Assembly (NCBI RefSeq): GCF_029218125.1
Contig: NZ_JARFXX010000002.1
Location: forward strand, 1-64,000
Direction of reading: 5' to 3'
DNA from: Oscillibacter faecalis_A
GTDB lineage: Bacteria > Bacillota > Clostridia > Oscillospirales > Oscillospiraceae
DNA: 64,000 nt
In this document: positions 17,713-26,782 of the stretch, piece after piece
How positions within the stretch are numbered: position 1 is the first letter of the stretch
Layout of the letters: every line of letters begins with the position of its first letter
Notes under the pieces: model-generated
Seen by the model: only the letters and a program-made list of their open reading frames with translations
The model's database searches: none
Told to the model about the DNA's origin: nothing
Made by a program: the position numbers and the translations under genes

Positions 17713-18012
17713 ATGGATTATAATATTTTGATAACCTTCTTGCAAGAGAAACAATACCTCACCGATTTGGAAAAGGACATTCTGGATACATGGAATGAAT
17801 TGCAGAAGAATCCGTTTGACCGTTCTGCGGCGCAGAAACAGGTCATTCAGAACAACGCAAAGCACCCGGAGATTTTTGTTGCAATCGCAGCGCTGCCAGC
17901 AACGGAGACTCGTCCCTTTGAACAGGCAACAGATTCCGATATTCGTTATAATTTAGAGAAACAGCTTGCAGCACTTGCGGCAAAGGAAGGGTGGCAGAAA
18001 TATGGCCAATAA
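17713..18012 (+). CDS. Small conserved protein upstream of type III mod
   Basis: A 99-residue helical protein (FLQEKQYLTDLEKDILDTW) whose 3' end overlaps the mod start. Short genes of this sort precede mod in some type III restriction loci. I do not recognise a domain, and the role is unknown. Confidence 0.6.
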   Translation: MDYNILITFLQEKQYLTDLEKDILDTWNELQKNPFDRSAAQKQVIQNNAKHPEIFVAIAALPATETRPFEQATDSDIRYNLEKQLAALAAKEGWQKYGQ

Positions 18013-19578
18013 ACTGGAACTGACATGGTACGGCAAGGACGAACCGATTCGAGTGGAACCGCGTCTGCTGATTGAAAACACGGCACTGTCCAACACCGCC
18101 GCCGATTTGGAGACGCAGAATATGCTGATCCATGGGGATAATCTGCTGGCACTGAAAGCGCTGGAGAGCAAATTTGCCGGGCAGGTAAAGTGCATCTATA
18201 TCGATCCGCCGTATAATGCCAATGCTGCAAATATATATGATGACAATATTGAACATAGTCTTTGGCTTAATTTGATCCGCCCTCGGCTACAAATCATGTG
18301 GAGCCTTTTGGATGATACGGGGTCGATATGGATAAGTATCGACGATAACGAACGTGACTATCTGAAGGTTTTGTGTGATGAATTATTTGGCCGTTCATGT
18401 TTCCTTGCCTCTATTGTATGGCAAAAGCGATATTCACGCGAAAACCGAGAGGCCATCGGAGATTCACATGAGTATATCCTTGTTTATGTAAAAGACAAGG
18501 ATGCATTTAAAAAAACTCGGAATTACCTTCCGCTTACAGAAAAACAGCTTAAGGCATATAAAAATCCGGATAATGATCCTCGTGGCTCTTGGCAATCTGT
18601 TTCTCTACTTGCGCAAGGATACCGGCCTAATCAAATGTATGAGATTGTCGCACCAAACGGAAAAATACACACACCGCCACCGGGAAATTGCTGGAAAGTG
18701 ATAGAATCAGAGTTTAAGAAAGCACTTGCGGACGGCAGAGTAACCTTTGGCAATGACGGAAATGGTGTGCCACGTAGGAAACAATTTTTATCAGAAGCAA
18801 AGGGAATTGTGCCGTGGACATGGTGGCCACAGGACGAAGTTGGGCACACCGGTGAGTCTAAAGACGAAGTAAATGCTTTATTTGGCAGTGATATTTCTTT
18901 TGACACGCCCAAGCCTGAACGACTGATTGAACGCATCATCCACATTGCAACCAACCCCGGCGACCTTGTTCTCGATTCTTTCCTCGGTTCCGGCACGACT
19001 GCTGCCGTAGCACAGAAAATGGGTCGGCGCTGGATTGGTGTGGAAATGGGCAACCACGCCTACACCCACTGCAAGGTGCGTGCGGACAAGGTGATTGCGG
19101 GTCAAGACCCCGGCGGCATCACAAAAGCGCAGAATTGGCAGGGCGGCGGGTATCGCTTCTATGAGGTCGCACCTACCCTTATCAACAAAGACGCCTTTGA
19201 CGAATATGTCATCAACGAAGACTACGATGCCAATATGCTGGCGGCTGCCGTTGCCCTGCACGAGGGATTCCATTATCAGCCGGACGGAGAATTATTTTGG
19301 AAGCAGTCTGTGGGCAACGAAAACAGCTACCTATTTGTGACGACCCGTCACCTGAACAGCACCTACCTGGATTCCATCAAGGATACCATGGAGGACGGTG
19401 AATATCTCATTATCGCCTGCCGCTCCTTGACAGTGAGCTGGACAAGGCTTACGACAACATTGCCGTCAAGAAAATTCCGCAAATGTTGTTGGAACGCTGT
19501 GAGTTTGGCAAGACCGACTACAATCTGAACATCGTCCATCCGCCAGTGTATGATGACGAGGAGGAACAGGATGTTTAA
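18002..19578 (+). pseudogene. mod: Type III DNA methyltransferase (Mod), frameshifted near 19426
   Basis: An adenine methyltransferase of the beta class. The catalytic DPPY motif (IDPPYNANAAN, D68) precedes the AdoMet motif (FLGSGTTAAVAQ, near 327), the order typical of type III Mod. ATG 18002 gives the family N-terminus (MANKLELTWYGKDEPI). Near 19420-19430 the frame breaks: the reading frame after CRS should continue SELDKAYDNIAVKKIPQ but is shifted by one base. The original frame therefore ends early at 19528, while the family-like C-terminus runs to 19578 and overlaps res. A one-base loss or an assembly error would explain it. Confidence 0.85.
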
Positions 19579-22225
19579 TGATTTTCCGCTTTATACCACG
19601 GACTATATCAGCGGTGTGATGTCCCTGCGGAAGCCGCAGACAAAATCTCTGAAAATTCTGGAAGAAATCACGAATGCAGTGCCCCTGCGCAAGGGCATGA
19701 ATCTGAAAGCAGCACTGGGTGCAGTTCACGCCATGTATCCGATTTGCACGGATTTTGAGCGGGATTTCATGTCTTTGACTTTTGCTCTGGCCACCGGCGT
19801 GGGTAAAACCCGGCTGATGGGCGCTTTCATCGCCTATCTGTATACGCAGCACAACATCCGAAACTTTTTCGTGGTTGCGCCCAATACCACGATCTATGAG
19901 AAGCTCAAGAAGGATTTGAGTGATAACGGCAGTCCGAAGTATGTGTTCCGGGGGCTGGGCTGCTTTACCGTACAGCCGCAAATTATCACGGATGACGATT
20001 ACCGGGAAAAGAACCTCTCGTTGTTTGAATCCGATGTACATATCTTCGTATATAACATCGATAAGTTCAACAAAGAGGGCGCAAACATGAAGAAGGTGAA
20101 CGAGCTCATCGGTGACTCGTTCTATCAGGCACTCTCCGACCTGCCGGACTTGGTGCTGATTATGGATGAATCTCACCATTACCGGGCAGAGCGTGGTATG
20201 CAGGCACTCAACGAACTGCATCCGCTGCTGGGATTGGAGCTAACTGCGACTCCCCTTGTGACGAAGGGGAACAAGCAAGTTCCTTTCAAAAATGTTGTAT
20301 AAGAATATCCGCTGTCCAAGGCCATCGAGGACGGCTATACCCGTACCCCATATGCCGTGACCCGCTTGGACATTGATTTCTATAACTTCGGTGATGAACA
20401 GCTGGATAAAATGATGTTGCTGGACGGCATCACCTGTCATGAGAGCACCAAACGGAAACTGGAGGTTTATGCTGTCAACCATGGAAAGCAGGTCGTGAAG
20501 CCGTTTATGTTGGTGGTCTGTAAAGATACCGACCATGCAACATGGGTGGAGCAGTTTGTAAAGTCGGACGAGTTTCGTGGCGGCGCATACCGCAACAAAA
20601 CCATCGTTGTTCATTCCAAGCAGAAAGGTGCAGAAACCGAAGCCAACACCCGGCTGCTTCTGGATGTGGAGAATCCCGAAAACCCGGTAGAAATCGTAAT
20701 CCACGTCAATATGCTCAAGGAAGGTTGGGATGTCAACAACCTCTATACCATTGTGCCGCTTCGCACGGCAGCATCCAAGATTCTTCGAGAGCAGATGGTT
20801 GGTCGCGGCTTGCGCCTACCCTATGGAGAGCGCACCGGTGATCGGGATGTGGATGCCGTCATGCTGACTGCCCATGATAAATTCAATGATATTCTGGCGG
20901 AGGCACAGAAGGGTGATTCTATTTTTAAGGCTGGGAATGTCATTAAAGCAGAAGAAATCAAGCCCGAAGAAGTGGTCTATACTCAGCTGACAATAGAAAC
21001 TAATCCGGATGCCGAGCTGGAAAAAGCGTATGCTCATACTCAAATTGAAAAGACGGATACCACAGATGCACTGATCAAGAAGGCAGCTGACTTGATCAAA
21101 GCAGAGGTTGAGCAGCACATTCAGCATACCCCGGCGCATACGGTCACTCCGACGCAGGCACAGCAAATCGTAGAAACGGTCAAGCAGCAGGTATCCGAGG
21201 ACAAAGACCTTGGTCAAACGTTCAAAGAGAACGAAATGCCGATTGCCGCATGGATGCTTCAGCAGACCGAGGAAACGCACCGGGCTGCTGTGAATAAATT
21301 CATCCCGATTCCACGCATTAAGGTTACGGATGCCGGGGTCGAGGAATATGTGTTTGTGGACTTTGATTCGGATATGGCGGAGTTCACCCATGTGCCGATT
21401 AGGAATGAGCTGCTTGTGCAGAATCTGGAGGATATGCAGGACAGGCAGCGCATCAAGGGCAACGCTATTGATTTTGAAGGATACAATCCTAAAAAAGTCA
21501 TTCTGGAACAGCTGCGTGCAAAACCGGAAATCGATTACGAAAAGTGTTCCAAACTGCTGTTCAAGCTGATTACTCAGGTCTGCGACCATTACGAAACCCG
21601 ATATGGCACAAACGGAATGCAAAACATCATTATGATGTACAAGCGGGATATTGGCAATAAAATCTACAAGCAGATGCTCCAGCATTTTTACTGTGAAAAC
21701 GGATTTTTACAGGAAGAAGTGGTCGGGACAAGAAAGTATAATCTGCAGCAATCCTATCGTTACTCTGAACGTGTGAACCTTTTCTCTGATGAGTATACGG
21801 AAAATATCCAGTCTGTGCTGTTTGAGGGGATAAAACGAGGCGTGTTCAGCACCGCTAAATTTGACAGCCGCCCGGAGCTGTTGTTGGCACGAATCCTGGA
21901 AACAGAATCGGCTGATGTACAGAATTGGCTTCGTCCTGCGCCGCAGGAGTTCAATATCACCTATAACCACGGTCATAACTATGAGCCGGACTTTGTGGTG
22001 GAAACCGAGGACACTATTTATCTCGTAGAGGTCAAGGGTGAGGACAAGCTGAATGACCCGGATGTGATTGCTAAGAAAAAGCGCGGTATCCAATACTGCG
22101 AGGTTGCCTCTCGCTGGGGCAAGGCAAACGGCTATAAGAAGTGGCGGTATCTGTTTATCCCGTCCAAGCAGGTAATGCCAAACTCGTCGTTTATGCAGTT
22201 GGCAAAAAGGTTTGGAGAATACTAA
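19571..22225 (+). pseudogene. res: Type III restriction subunit (Res) with in-frame ochre stop at 20300
   Basis: A DEAD-type helicase/nuclease of about 884 codons. It shows Walker A (LATGVGKTRLMGAF), Walker B (LVLIMDESHHYRAE), motif VI (REQMVGRGLRLP) and a C-terminal PD-(D/E)XK nuclease (PDFVVETEDTIYLVEVKG). The start at 19571 (FNDFPLYTTDYI) overlaps the mod end. A TAA at 20300-20302 interrupts NVV-stop-EYPLSKAIEDGYT in the same frame, so only a truncated N-terminal part would be made unless the stop is read through. With the mod frameshift, the system looks inactivated. Confidence 0.85.
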
Positions 22226-22464
22226 ATTAACAAATAGTCTCTGCAAATACAATTTAGCTAAATGTGTAATGTACAAAATCTGTTCTTCATGGAAACGCTA
22301 AGTTTTTCGTGAATCTAATGACACTCGATATAGTCAATATTGTTGCATTAAATTTAGCGTCAAAGCTTTGAATACTAATACGGTTGCGAATAATAATTTA
22401 GGTGCTTGTAGCTTTGATGTTTCAACAGAAATATCATCAAATAAAAGAATTGGAGGAATAGAAA

Positions 22465-23163
22465 ATGGCAGAGACCTTTAAACTTCCGTGCTCATCGTAT
22501 GAGGAGCTGATTAAACTGTTCCAAGCGTATGCGAATACGAAAGAAGGAACCGCACTATCATTGGACGAGATAACCCAAGCCACTGGAGTACCTCGTACTA
22601 TTGTAAGCAAGAACAATGGTTTTATGGTACAAGTGGGTTTGATCACGGAGGGCAATAAAAAAGCAGCAACCGAAACGGGACGCGCTTTAGGACGAGCATA
22701 TACCTCAAAAATTACAGATGAAGTTGACCGGATTTGGAAAGAGATTATTGCTGAAGTTGATTTTTTAAACCGGATGTTGTCTGCTGTCCGAATTCGTAAT
22801 GGCATGGATCGTTCGAGTTTCATTAATCACATTATTTATTCTTCAGGACTCAAAGATGCTAAGGAATCTCGCGCAGGAGCTGGAGCACTGATTGAAATTT
22901 TTAAGAGTGTTGGGGTATTGTCAGAGGTTGACGGCAAGCTATCTGTCCTGGATGAACCAAGCTCTGCCCGAGTATCTGTTGCATCAAATACCATATCTGC
23001 TGAGCAAACGCATTCAGAACCAGTTGCCCAACAAGCGCTTCCCGTTGCAACAATTTCGGCAAAGAACTCTATTGTCATCAACATCAATATCAACTGTACA
23101 CCAGCAGATATTGATGGACTCGGCGAAAAAATTAGTCAACTGCTTTACGAGTTGTCTGAATGA
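22465..23163 (+). CDS. Winged-helix protein of unknown function
   Basis: A 232-residue protein. The first ~150 residues contain a winged-helix-like segment (LSLDEITQATGVPRTIVSKN) and resemble DUF5343-type proteins. The C-terminal ~60 residues are Ser/Thr/Ala-rich with SIVINININCTPADIDGLGEKISQL. GGAGG precedes the start. It lies 34 bases upstream of the Abi_C-like gene, in the same direction, and probably forms a pair with it. The function is unknown. Confidence 0.65.
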   Translation: MAETFKLPCSSYEELIKLFQAYANTKEGTALSLDEITQATGVPRTIVSKNNGFMVQVGLITEGNKKAATETGRALGRAYTSKITDEVDRIWKEIIAEVDFLNRMLSAVRIRNGMDRSSFINHIIYSSGLKDAKESRAGAGALIEIFKSVGVLSEVDGKLSVLDEPSSARVSVASNTISAEQTHSEPVAQQALPVATISAKNSIVINININCTPADIDGLGEKISQLLYELSE

Positions 23164-23197
23164 TTAAGCTATTCATAACAGAGAAAGTAGGTGCAGT

Positions 23198-24163
23198 ATG
23201 AGTTATAACATAGTGCTTACTACTGCTGAGGATATTGTTGCAGTTGTTGATGCTGTCATCGCAAAAGGCTCTGAAGCGGCAAAGGATTTCATCGCAGAGT
23301 TCACGGGAATAGCAACTGACGATCAGGTTCTTAAAGCACTTCAGATGGCATGTGAACTTCAGTTAATTGTGTTTGATAGTTCACGAGGCTGTTATGGGTC
23401 TCCATCATTTTTGGCCCGGAAGCTTGTATCTGCATCATCAGACGAGCAGAAGGCTGTGTTTATGCGCTTGATTTTGGAGCAATATGCTCCATATAATACA
23501 TTCAAGACACGATACGGTTTTACAAAATCCATTGAGCTTGCTTGTCGCCAAACGAAAACCCTACATATGATGACCTCCAACGAGAGAGACGTGAAAAATA
23601 CGCTTATAAGCATTGCTACCTACGCAAAGGCGCTTAAAAGCGAAGGCGCAAACTTATATAGCTTTGTTGAGGATGTGGATGCTGTAGGTATTATTGAAGC
23701 TGCGCTTCGCTCAGCAAACATTACCGAAAACTCGTTGCGTACGTATTGGGGGGAAAATCTGTATACTTTTGTTAATACATCCAATGTGTTTGCCCCTTTG
23801 GTTGAGGCATTGCAGAAAACTCATTCTGGGACAATGGATGTTCGTTCTATCGTTGTTTGTGCGGCAAATGCATTTGAATCTTTTTTAGCTGATTTTGCAA
23901 TAAGAAAAGGAGTCTCTTTAAGCGGTAGAAATGGGATACTGCAAAAGCGAGATGCATTATCTGCACACATTTCGAAAAAACATCGAGGGATGATTGAATT
24001 CGTTGGACAAGTCCGCAATGCGGCAGACCACGGTGCAGATCCCGACGAAAACAACCAAGTTTGGACAATCTCTAATGAAACTGCAAGAATATATCCCTGC
24101 ATTATAGCAGCGCTAATTAAAGCGATTTTTTCACGAGATGCTACAGGGAGCATTGAAGTATAA
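23198..24163 (+). CDS. Abi_C/HEPN-like protein
   Basis: A 321-residue protein whose C-terminal ~120 residues resemble the abortive-infection C-terminal (Abi_C, HEPN-fold) domain. There is a helix-forming DVRSIVVCAANAFESFL, and the signature GQVRNAADHGADP contains the Rx4H catalytic pattern of HEPN RNases (R273, H278). The N-terminal part is unfamiliar. It follows the winged-helix gene and the decayed type III system. A two-gene abortive-infection module is plausible but unproven. Confidence 0.65.
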   Translation: MSYNIVLTTAEDIVAVVDAVIAKGSEAAKDFIAEFTGIATDDQVLKALQMACELQLIVFDSSRGCYGSPSFLARKLVSASSDEQKAVFMRLILEQYAPYNTFKTRYGFTKSIELACRQTKTLHMMTSNERDVKNTLISIATYAKALKSEGANLYSFVEDVDAVGIIEAALRSANITENSLRTYWGENLYTFVNTSNVFAPLVEALQKTHSGTMDVRSIVVCAANAFESFLADFAIRKGVSLSGRNGILQKRDALSAHISKKHRGMIEFVGQVRNAADHGADPDENNQVWTISNETARIYPCIIAALIKAIFSRDATGSIEV

Positions 24164-24250
24164 ATAGGATTTTCTCATATGCTGTGTGGGGGGAGAACCT
24201 TTTTATCAGACTGACCTTTATGACCATAATGCAAATTGTCACCACATACT

Positions 24251-24292
24251 AAGAGGGAGTGAAACACCGAAAATGTTTTACTCCCTCTTTTG
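24251..24292. terminator. Bidirectional terminator
   Basis: AAGAGGGAGTGAAAC (24251-24265) pairs with GTTTTACTCCCTCTT (24275-24289, one mismatch) and is followed by TTTG. It separates the convergent genes ending at 24163 and 24296. Confidence 0.75.
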
Positions 24293-24295
24293 TAA

Positions 24296-25060
24296 TTATT
24301 CTTTCCTCTGCGCCCCATTCAAGCTGGCCCAGTGCTGGCGCAGCAGACTTTCTGCTTCTCTGCGAAAGGAATCTTGGAACATGACAGCCACAACCAATGC
24401 GCTAAGCACTGCAGCCACAGGCTCCAGCCAGGGATATGCGGTCCAAAGCTGTTCTCCCCAGCAAGCAAGCGGAACACCAACAAGCAGCATAAACAGCAAA
24501 ATAATGATGGCAACGTCGGGCCTGCCGTAGCCTTCATGTCTTTTGATTTTGGCCCGTATCTGTCGAAGCGCACGGGCGCGGATATCCCGGATGTTTCTGG
24601 ACGAGCACTGTTTGTCCTGTGCGACGGATTCGGTGGACTCTCCGTTGATGACGGTGCGAAACAGGATCTCCCGCTGCAACTCGGTCAGCTCACGCAGTCC
24701 CTCGTCAATTTCTTTGCGCACATACATGAGCGGGTCTTCATCAGATCCCTCAGGCAGATACTTCGCCCGGTCAAACCAGCGCATATCGTCATAGATCGCG
24801 TTGCGCACTTCCTCCGGCAGGAACGCTTCCGGATTGTAAGAGATGGGCTGTTTGATATCCACATCTTCCAGAGTATCCGGCGCAACTTGCTTGTGAAAGT
24901 TGGCCTCGCTGTAGTAGAGCATGTGCTCCAGCTCCTTCCACTCCTCCGGATGCTCCTTCACCCACTGGTCTGCGGCAGCGGCAGCTTCCGGGTCCATGGA
25001 GCGTATCCAGCGCCAATCCGCCTGAAGCTCTTTATAAGACTGGGTATCCTTGAAGGACAT
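24296..25060 (-). CDS. Sigma-region-4-like protein with two C-terminal membrane segments
   Basis: A 254-residue protein. Its middle holds a sigma-70 region 4-type helix-turn-helix (LTELQREILFRTVINGES, then SSRNIRDIRARALRQIR). After this come two hydrophobic segments (VAIIILLFMLLVGVPLACW and LEPVAAVLSALVVAVMF). No region 2 is evident. It may be a membrane-tethered transcription factor of the element. It is convergent with the Abi_C-like gene. The start is supported by GGCGGTGAG upstream on the minus strand. Confidence 0.65.
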   Translation of the reverse strand: MSFKDTQSYKELQADWRWIRSMDPEAAAAADQWVKEHPEEWKELEHMLYYSEANFHKQVAPDTLEDVDIKQPISYNPEAFLPEEVRNAIYDDMRWFDRAKYLPEGSDEDPLMYVRKEIDEGLRELTELQREILFRTVINGESTESVAQDKQCSSRNIRDIRARALRQIRAKIKRHEGYGRPDVAIIILLFMLLVGVPLACWGEQLWTAYPWLEPVAAVLSALVVAVMFQDSFRREAESLLRQHWASLNGAQRKE

Positions 25061-25396
25061 GAGCTCACCGCCCTTTCTGCGTTCACAAAAAGTTTACAAT
25101 TATCGACCTTCCGATTTTTCAATTTTTCTCTAAGTAATAGTAGAAGGACAATTTCACCCGGGTGGAGTTTCCTTCGGTTCGGTACGGCACGGCCTCCGCG
25201 CTGACGAACCCACAAGGCCTTTGACAGAGCACCCTATGAGAGCATGAGCGCTCTTCGCCATACGGCAACTCGCTCGGAAGGTCATTCCATCTCTGACCGT
25301 GCTCCCGGGAGCACGGTCTTTTGCTATGTGCCGTTTCCAACGGCACGGCTATATAAATCATTCTAACACGGAGGAGGCGAAAAAGATAGCTCACAG
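25061..25396 (+). other. Intergenic region with two perfect palindromes
   Basis: This is the divergent control region between the sigma-like gene and the second mobilization module. It holds a perfect 24-bp palindrome at 25295-25318 (half GACCGTGCTCCC) followed by TTTTG, and GTGCCGTT-TCC-AACGGCAC at 25337-25355. The first looks like a terminator and the second like an operator. No gene is visible. Confidence 0.55.
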
Positions 25397-25630
25397 ATGA
25401 AAGTAAAAGACTCAGCTGCACAGCAGAGGAGGGATGCACACCAGTACGACCGCAAAACAAAAACCGCCGTGACTGCGGCAACAGTCCGGCGGCTCGGCGC
25501 ACACACAGGCACGCACAAATCAACTAACCAAAGTATAGCAAACGGGCAGCGGAAAAGCAATGAAAATTTTCCGCACGCTCCCTGTGTGAACGCCACAGAA
25601 GTCTACGACAACACAGGAGGTATGAATTGA
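25397..25630 (+). CDS. Small hypothetical protein, possibly a coupling leader
   Basis: A 77-codon basic frame (KVKDSAAQQRRDAHQYDRK) whose stop overlaps the TTG start of the next gene (TTGA). No domain is recognised and the ribosome site is far from the ATG, so translation is doubtful. Confidence 0.3.
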   Translation: MKVKDSAAQQRRDAHQYDRKTKTAVTAATVRRLGAHTGTHKSTNQSIANGQRKSNENFPHAPCVNATEVYDNTGGMN

Positions 25631-26172
25631 GTTACAAGAAATGGCCCAAGCGCAGCGCAGAGAAAAACTATTTTATGGTGCCCAACGAGATATTCAGCAT
25701 CGGTCTGGATTACCGGGAGATATCCCTCTACGCCTATCTGCTCCGGTGTGAGAACCGTGAAACCTACCAGTGCTATCCCAGCTATAAGACTATCGGCAAG
25801 GCGATCGGCATGAGTGAAAACACGGTGGCGAAGTATGTGCGGCAGCTGGAGGAGAAAGGTCTCATCTACACCGAGCCGACACTCGTGCAGAGCAAAGATG
25901 GAAAACCGCTGAACGGAAATCTGCTCTACACCATTCGTCCTATCCCGGGTGTACTCGAAGCGTTCTATGAGCGGCAGTTCCGGCAGGCAGAGGAGGCTGC
26001 CGCCCGCTATCGTGCGGCGCAGCTCCTCGAAAAGTCCAACGCCCAGGGCCGCCAGAACGCCTTGTGTGCGCCTTTCCGGGAGGAAGCGAGTCCCAGTCCC
26101 AGCCAGAGGATTGAAGCCGGGTGTGAGCCATTTTCGGCAGACTTTTGCAGGACGAAAGAAAAAGCAGGATAA
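25627..26172 (+). CDS. Helix-turn-helix replication-initiator-like protein (element 2)
   Basis: A 181-residue homologue of the proteins at 284 and 50308. It has YKKWPKRSAEKNYFMVPNEI and the winged helix YQCYPSYKTIGKAIGMSENT. The start is TTG 25627, supported by AGGAGG 8 bases upstream; the nearby ATG at 25622 is followed at once by a stop. The C-terminal ~40 residues extend beyond its homologues and overlap the oriT-like sequence. There is no excisionase gene in front; in this module it lies downstream at 28778. Confidence 0.7.
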   Translation: MSYKKWPKRSAEKNYFMVPNEIFSIGLDYREISLYAYLLRCENRETYQCYPSYKTIGKAIGMSENTVAKYVRQLEEKGLIYTEPTLVQSKDGKPLNGNLLYTIRPIPGVLEAFYERQFRQAEEAAARYRAAQLLEKSNAQGRQNALCAPFREEASPSPSQRIEAGCEPFSADFCRTKEKAG

Positions 26173-26230
26173 AGGCATGGCGTCGCAAGTGCCGTCGCAG
26201 CCGCCACTTCTGCCCGCAGTGCGGGCAGTT
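26150..26230 (+). other. Candidate origin of transfer (oriT), copy 2
   Basis: It has the shared AAAGCAGGATAAAGGC block, a GC-rich pairing segment and CTGCCCGC-AGT-GCGGGCAG at 26210-26228, identical in the core to copy 1. It lies upstream of the (broken) ribbon-helix-helix gene and the relaxase at 26770. Confidence 0.6.
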
Positions 26231-26292
26231 TCGGGAGCTTGAAGCTGGCGTCTTTGAGAGGCGAAAAAAGCGGCAATGGCGTCAGCTTTCCC

Positions 26293-26319
26293 GAAAAGCC
26301 CCGTGTTGCAGGGCTTTTC
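26293..26319 (+). terminator. Hairpin between oriT and mobilization genes
   Basis: GAAAAGCCC (26293-26301) and GGGCTTTTC (26311-26319) form a 9-bp stem with a T run inside the right arm. It may be a terminator or part of the oriT region. Confidence 0.45.
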
Positions 26320-26351
26320 AAGGATGTCTTACAGCAAAAAGGAGGAATTGA

Positions 26352-26782
26352 ATGAGTAAAGAGACCAGAGATCGTATTGCATTCCGGATGCAGCCGGAAA
26401 CCAGAAGAAGGATCGAACAGTGGTACGCCGCCGACAACTGCCAGAGCAAAAATGAGTTCATCGAGAAAGCCGTGAACTTCTATGTGGACTATCTGGGAAT
26501 GCAGGACAACACAACGCTCTTGCCATGGCGATCATGTCTGCCATCGACGGCAGGCTGAGCAGACTGGAGGACTAGATCGCCCGCAGAGATTTTACCAGAT
26601 GCGTGGAGCAGGACATGACCAACGGTATCGTCGCGGAAGCGTTCGAGATGGACAGGGAGGACTTGAAGCGTAGGCGCGCGCAGAGTGTCCGGAATGTGAA
26701 AGCCACAAACGGTATCATCTCTCTGGAGAAGTATGCGCGCTCCCGCCAGGAGCCGGACTGGGATGATGAATGGCAAGACTGA
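26352..26782 (+). pseudogene. Ribbon-helix-helix mobilization protein, frameshift and amber stop
   Basis: The N-terminus matches the gene at 1496 (FRMQPETRRRIEQWYAADN, CQSKNEFIEKAVNFY). Homology leaves this frame near 26520 and continues in another frame as MAIMSAIDGRLSRLED. It then meets TAG at 26573-26575 and goes on to DDEWQD, ending inside the relaxase start. Two lesions mean no full-length accessory protein is made, although a 68-residue DNA-binding head (26352-26558) could be. Confidence 0.75.
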
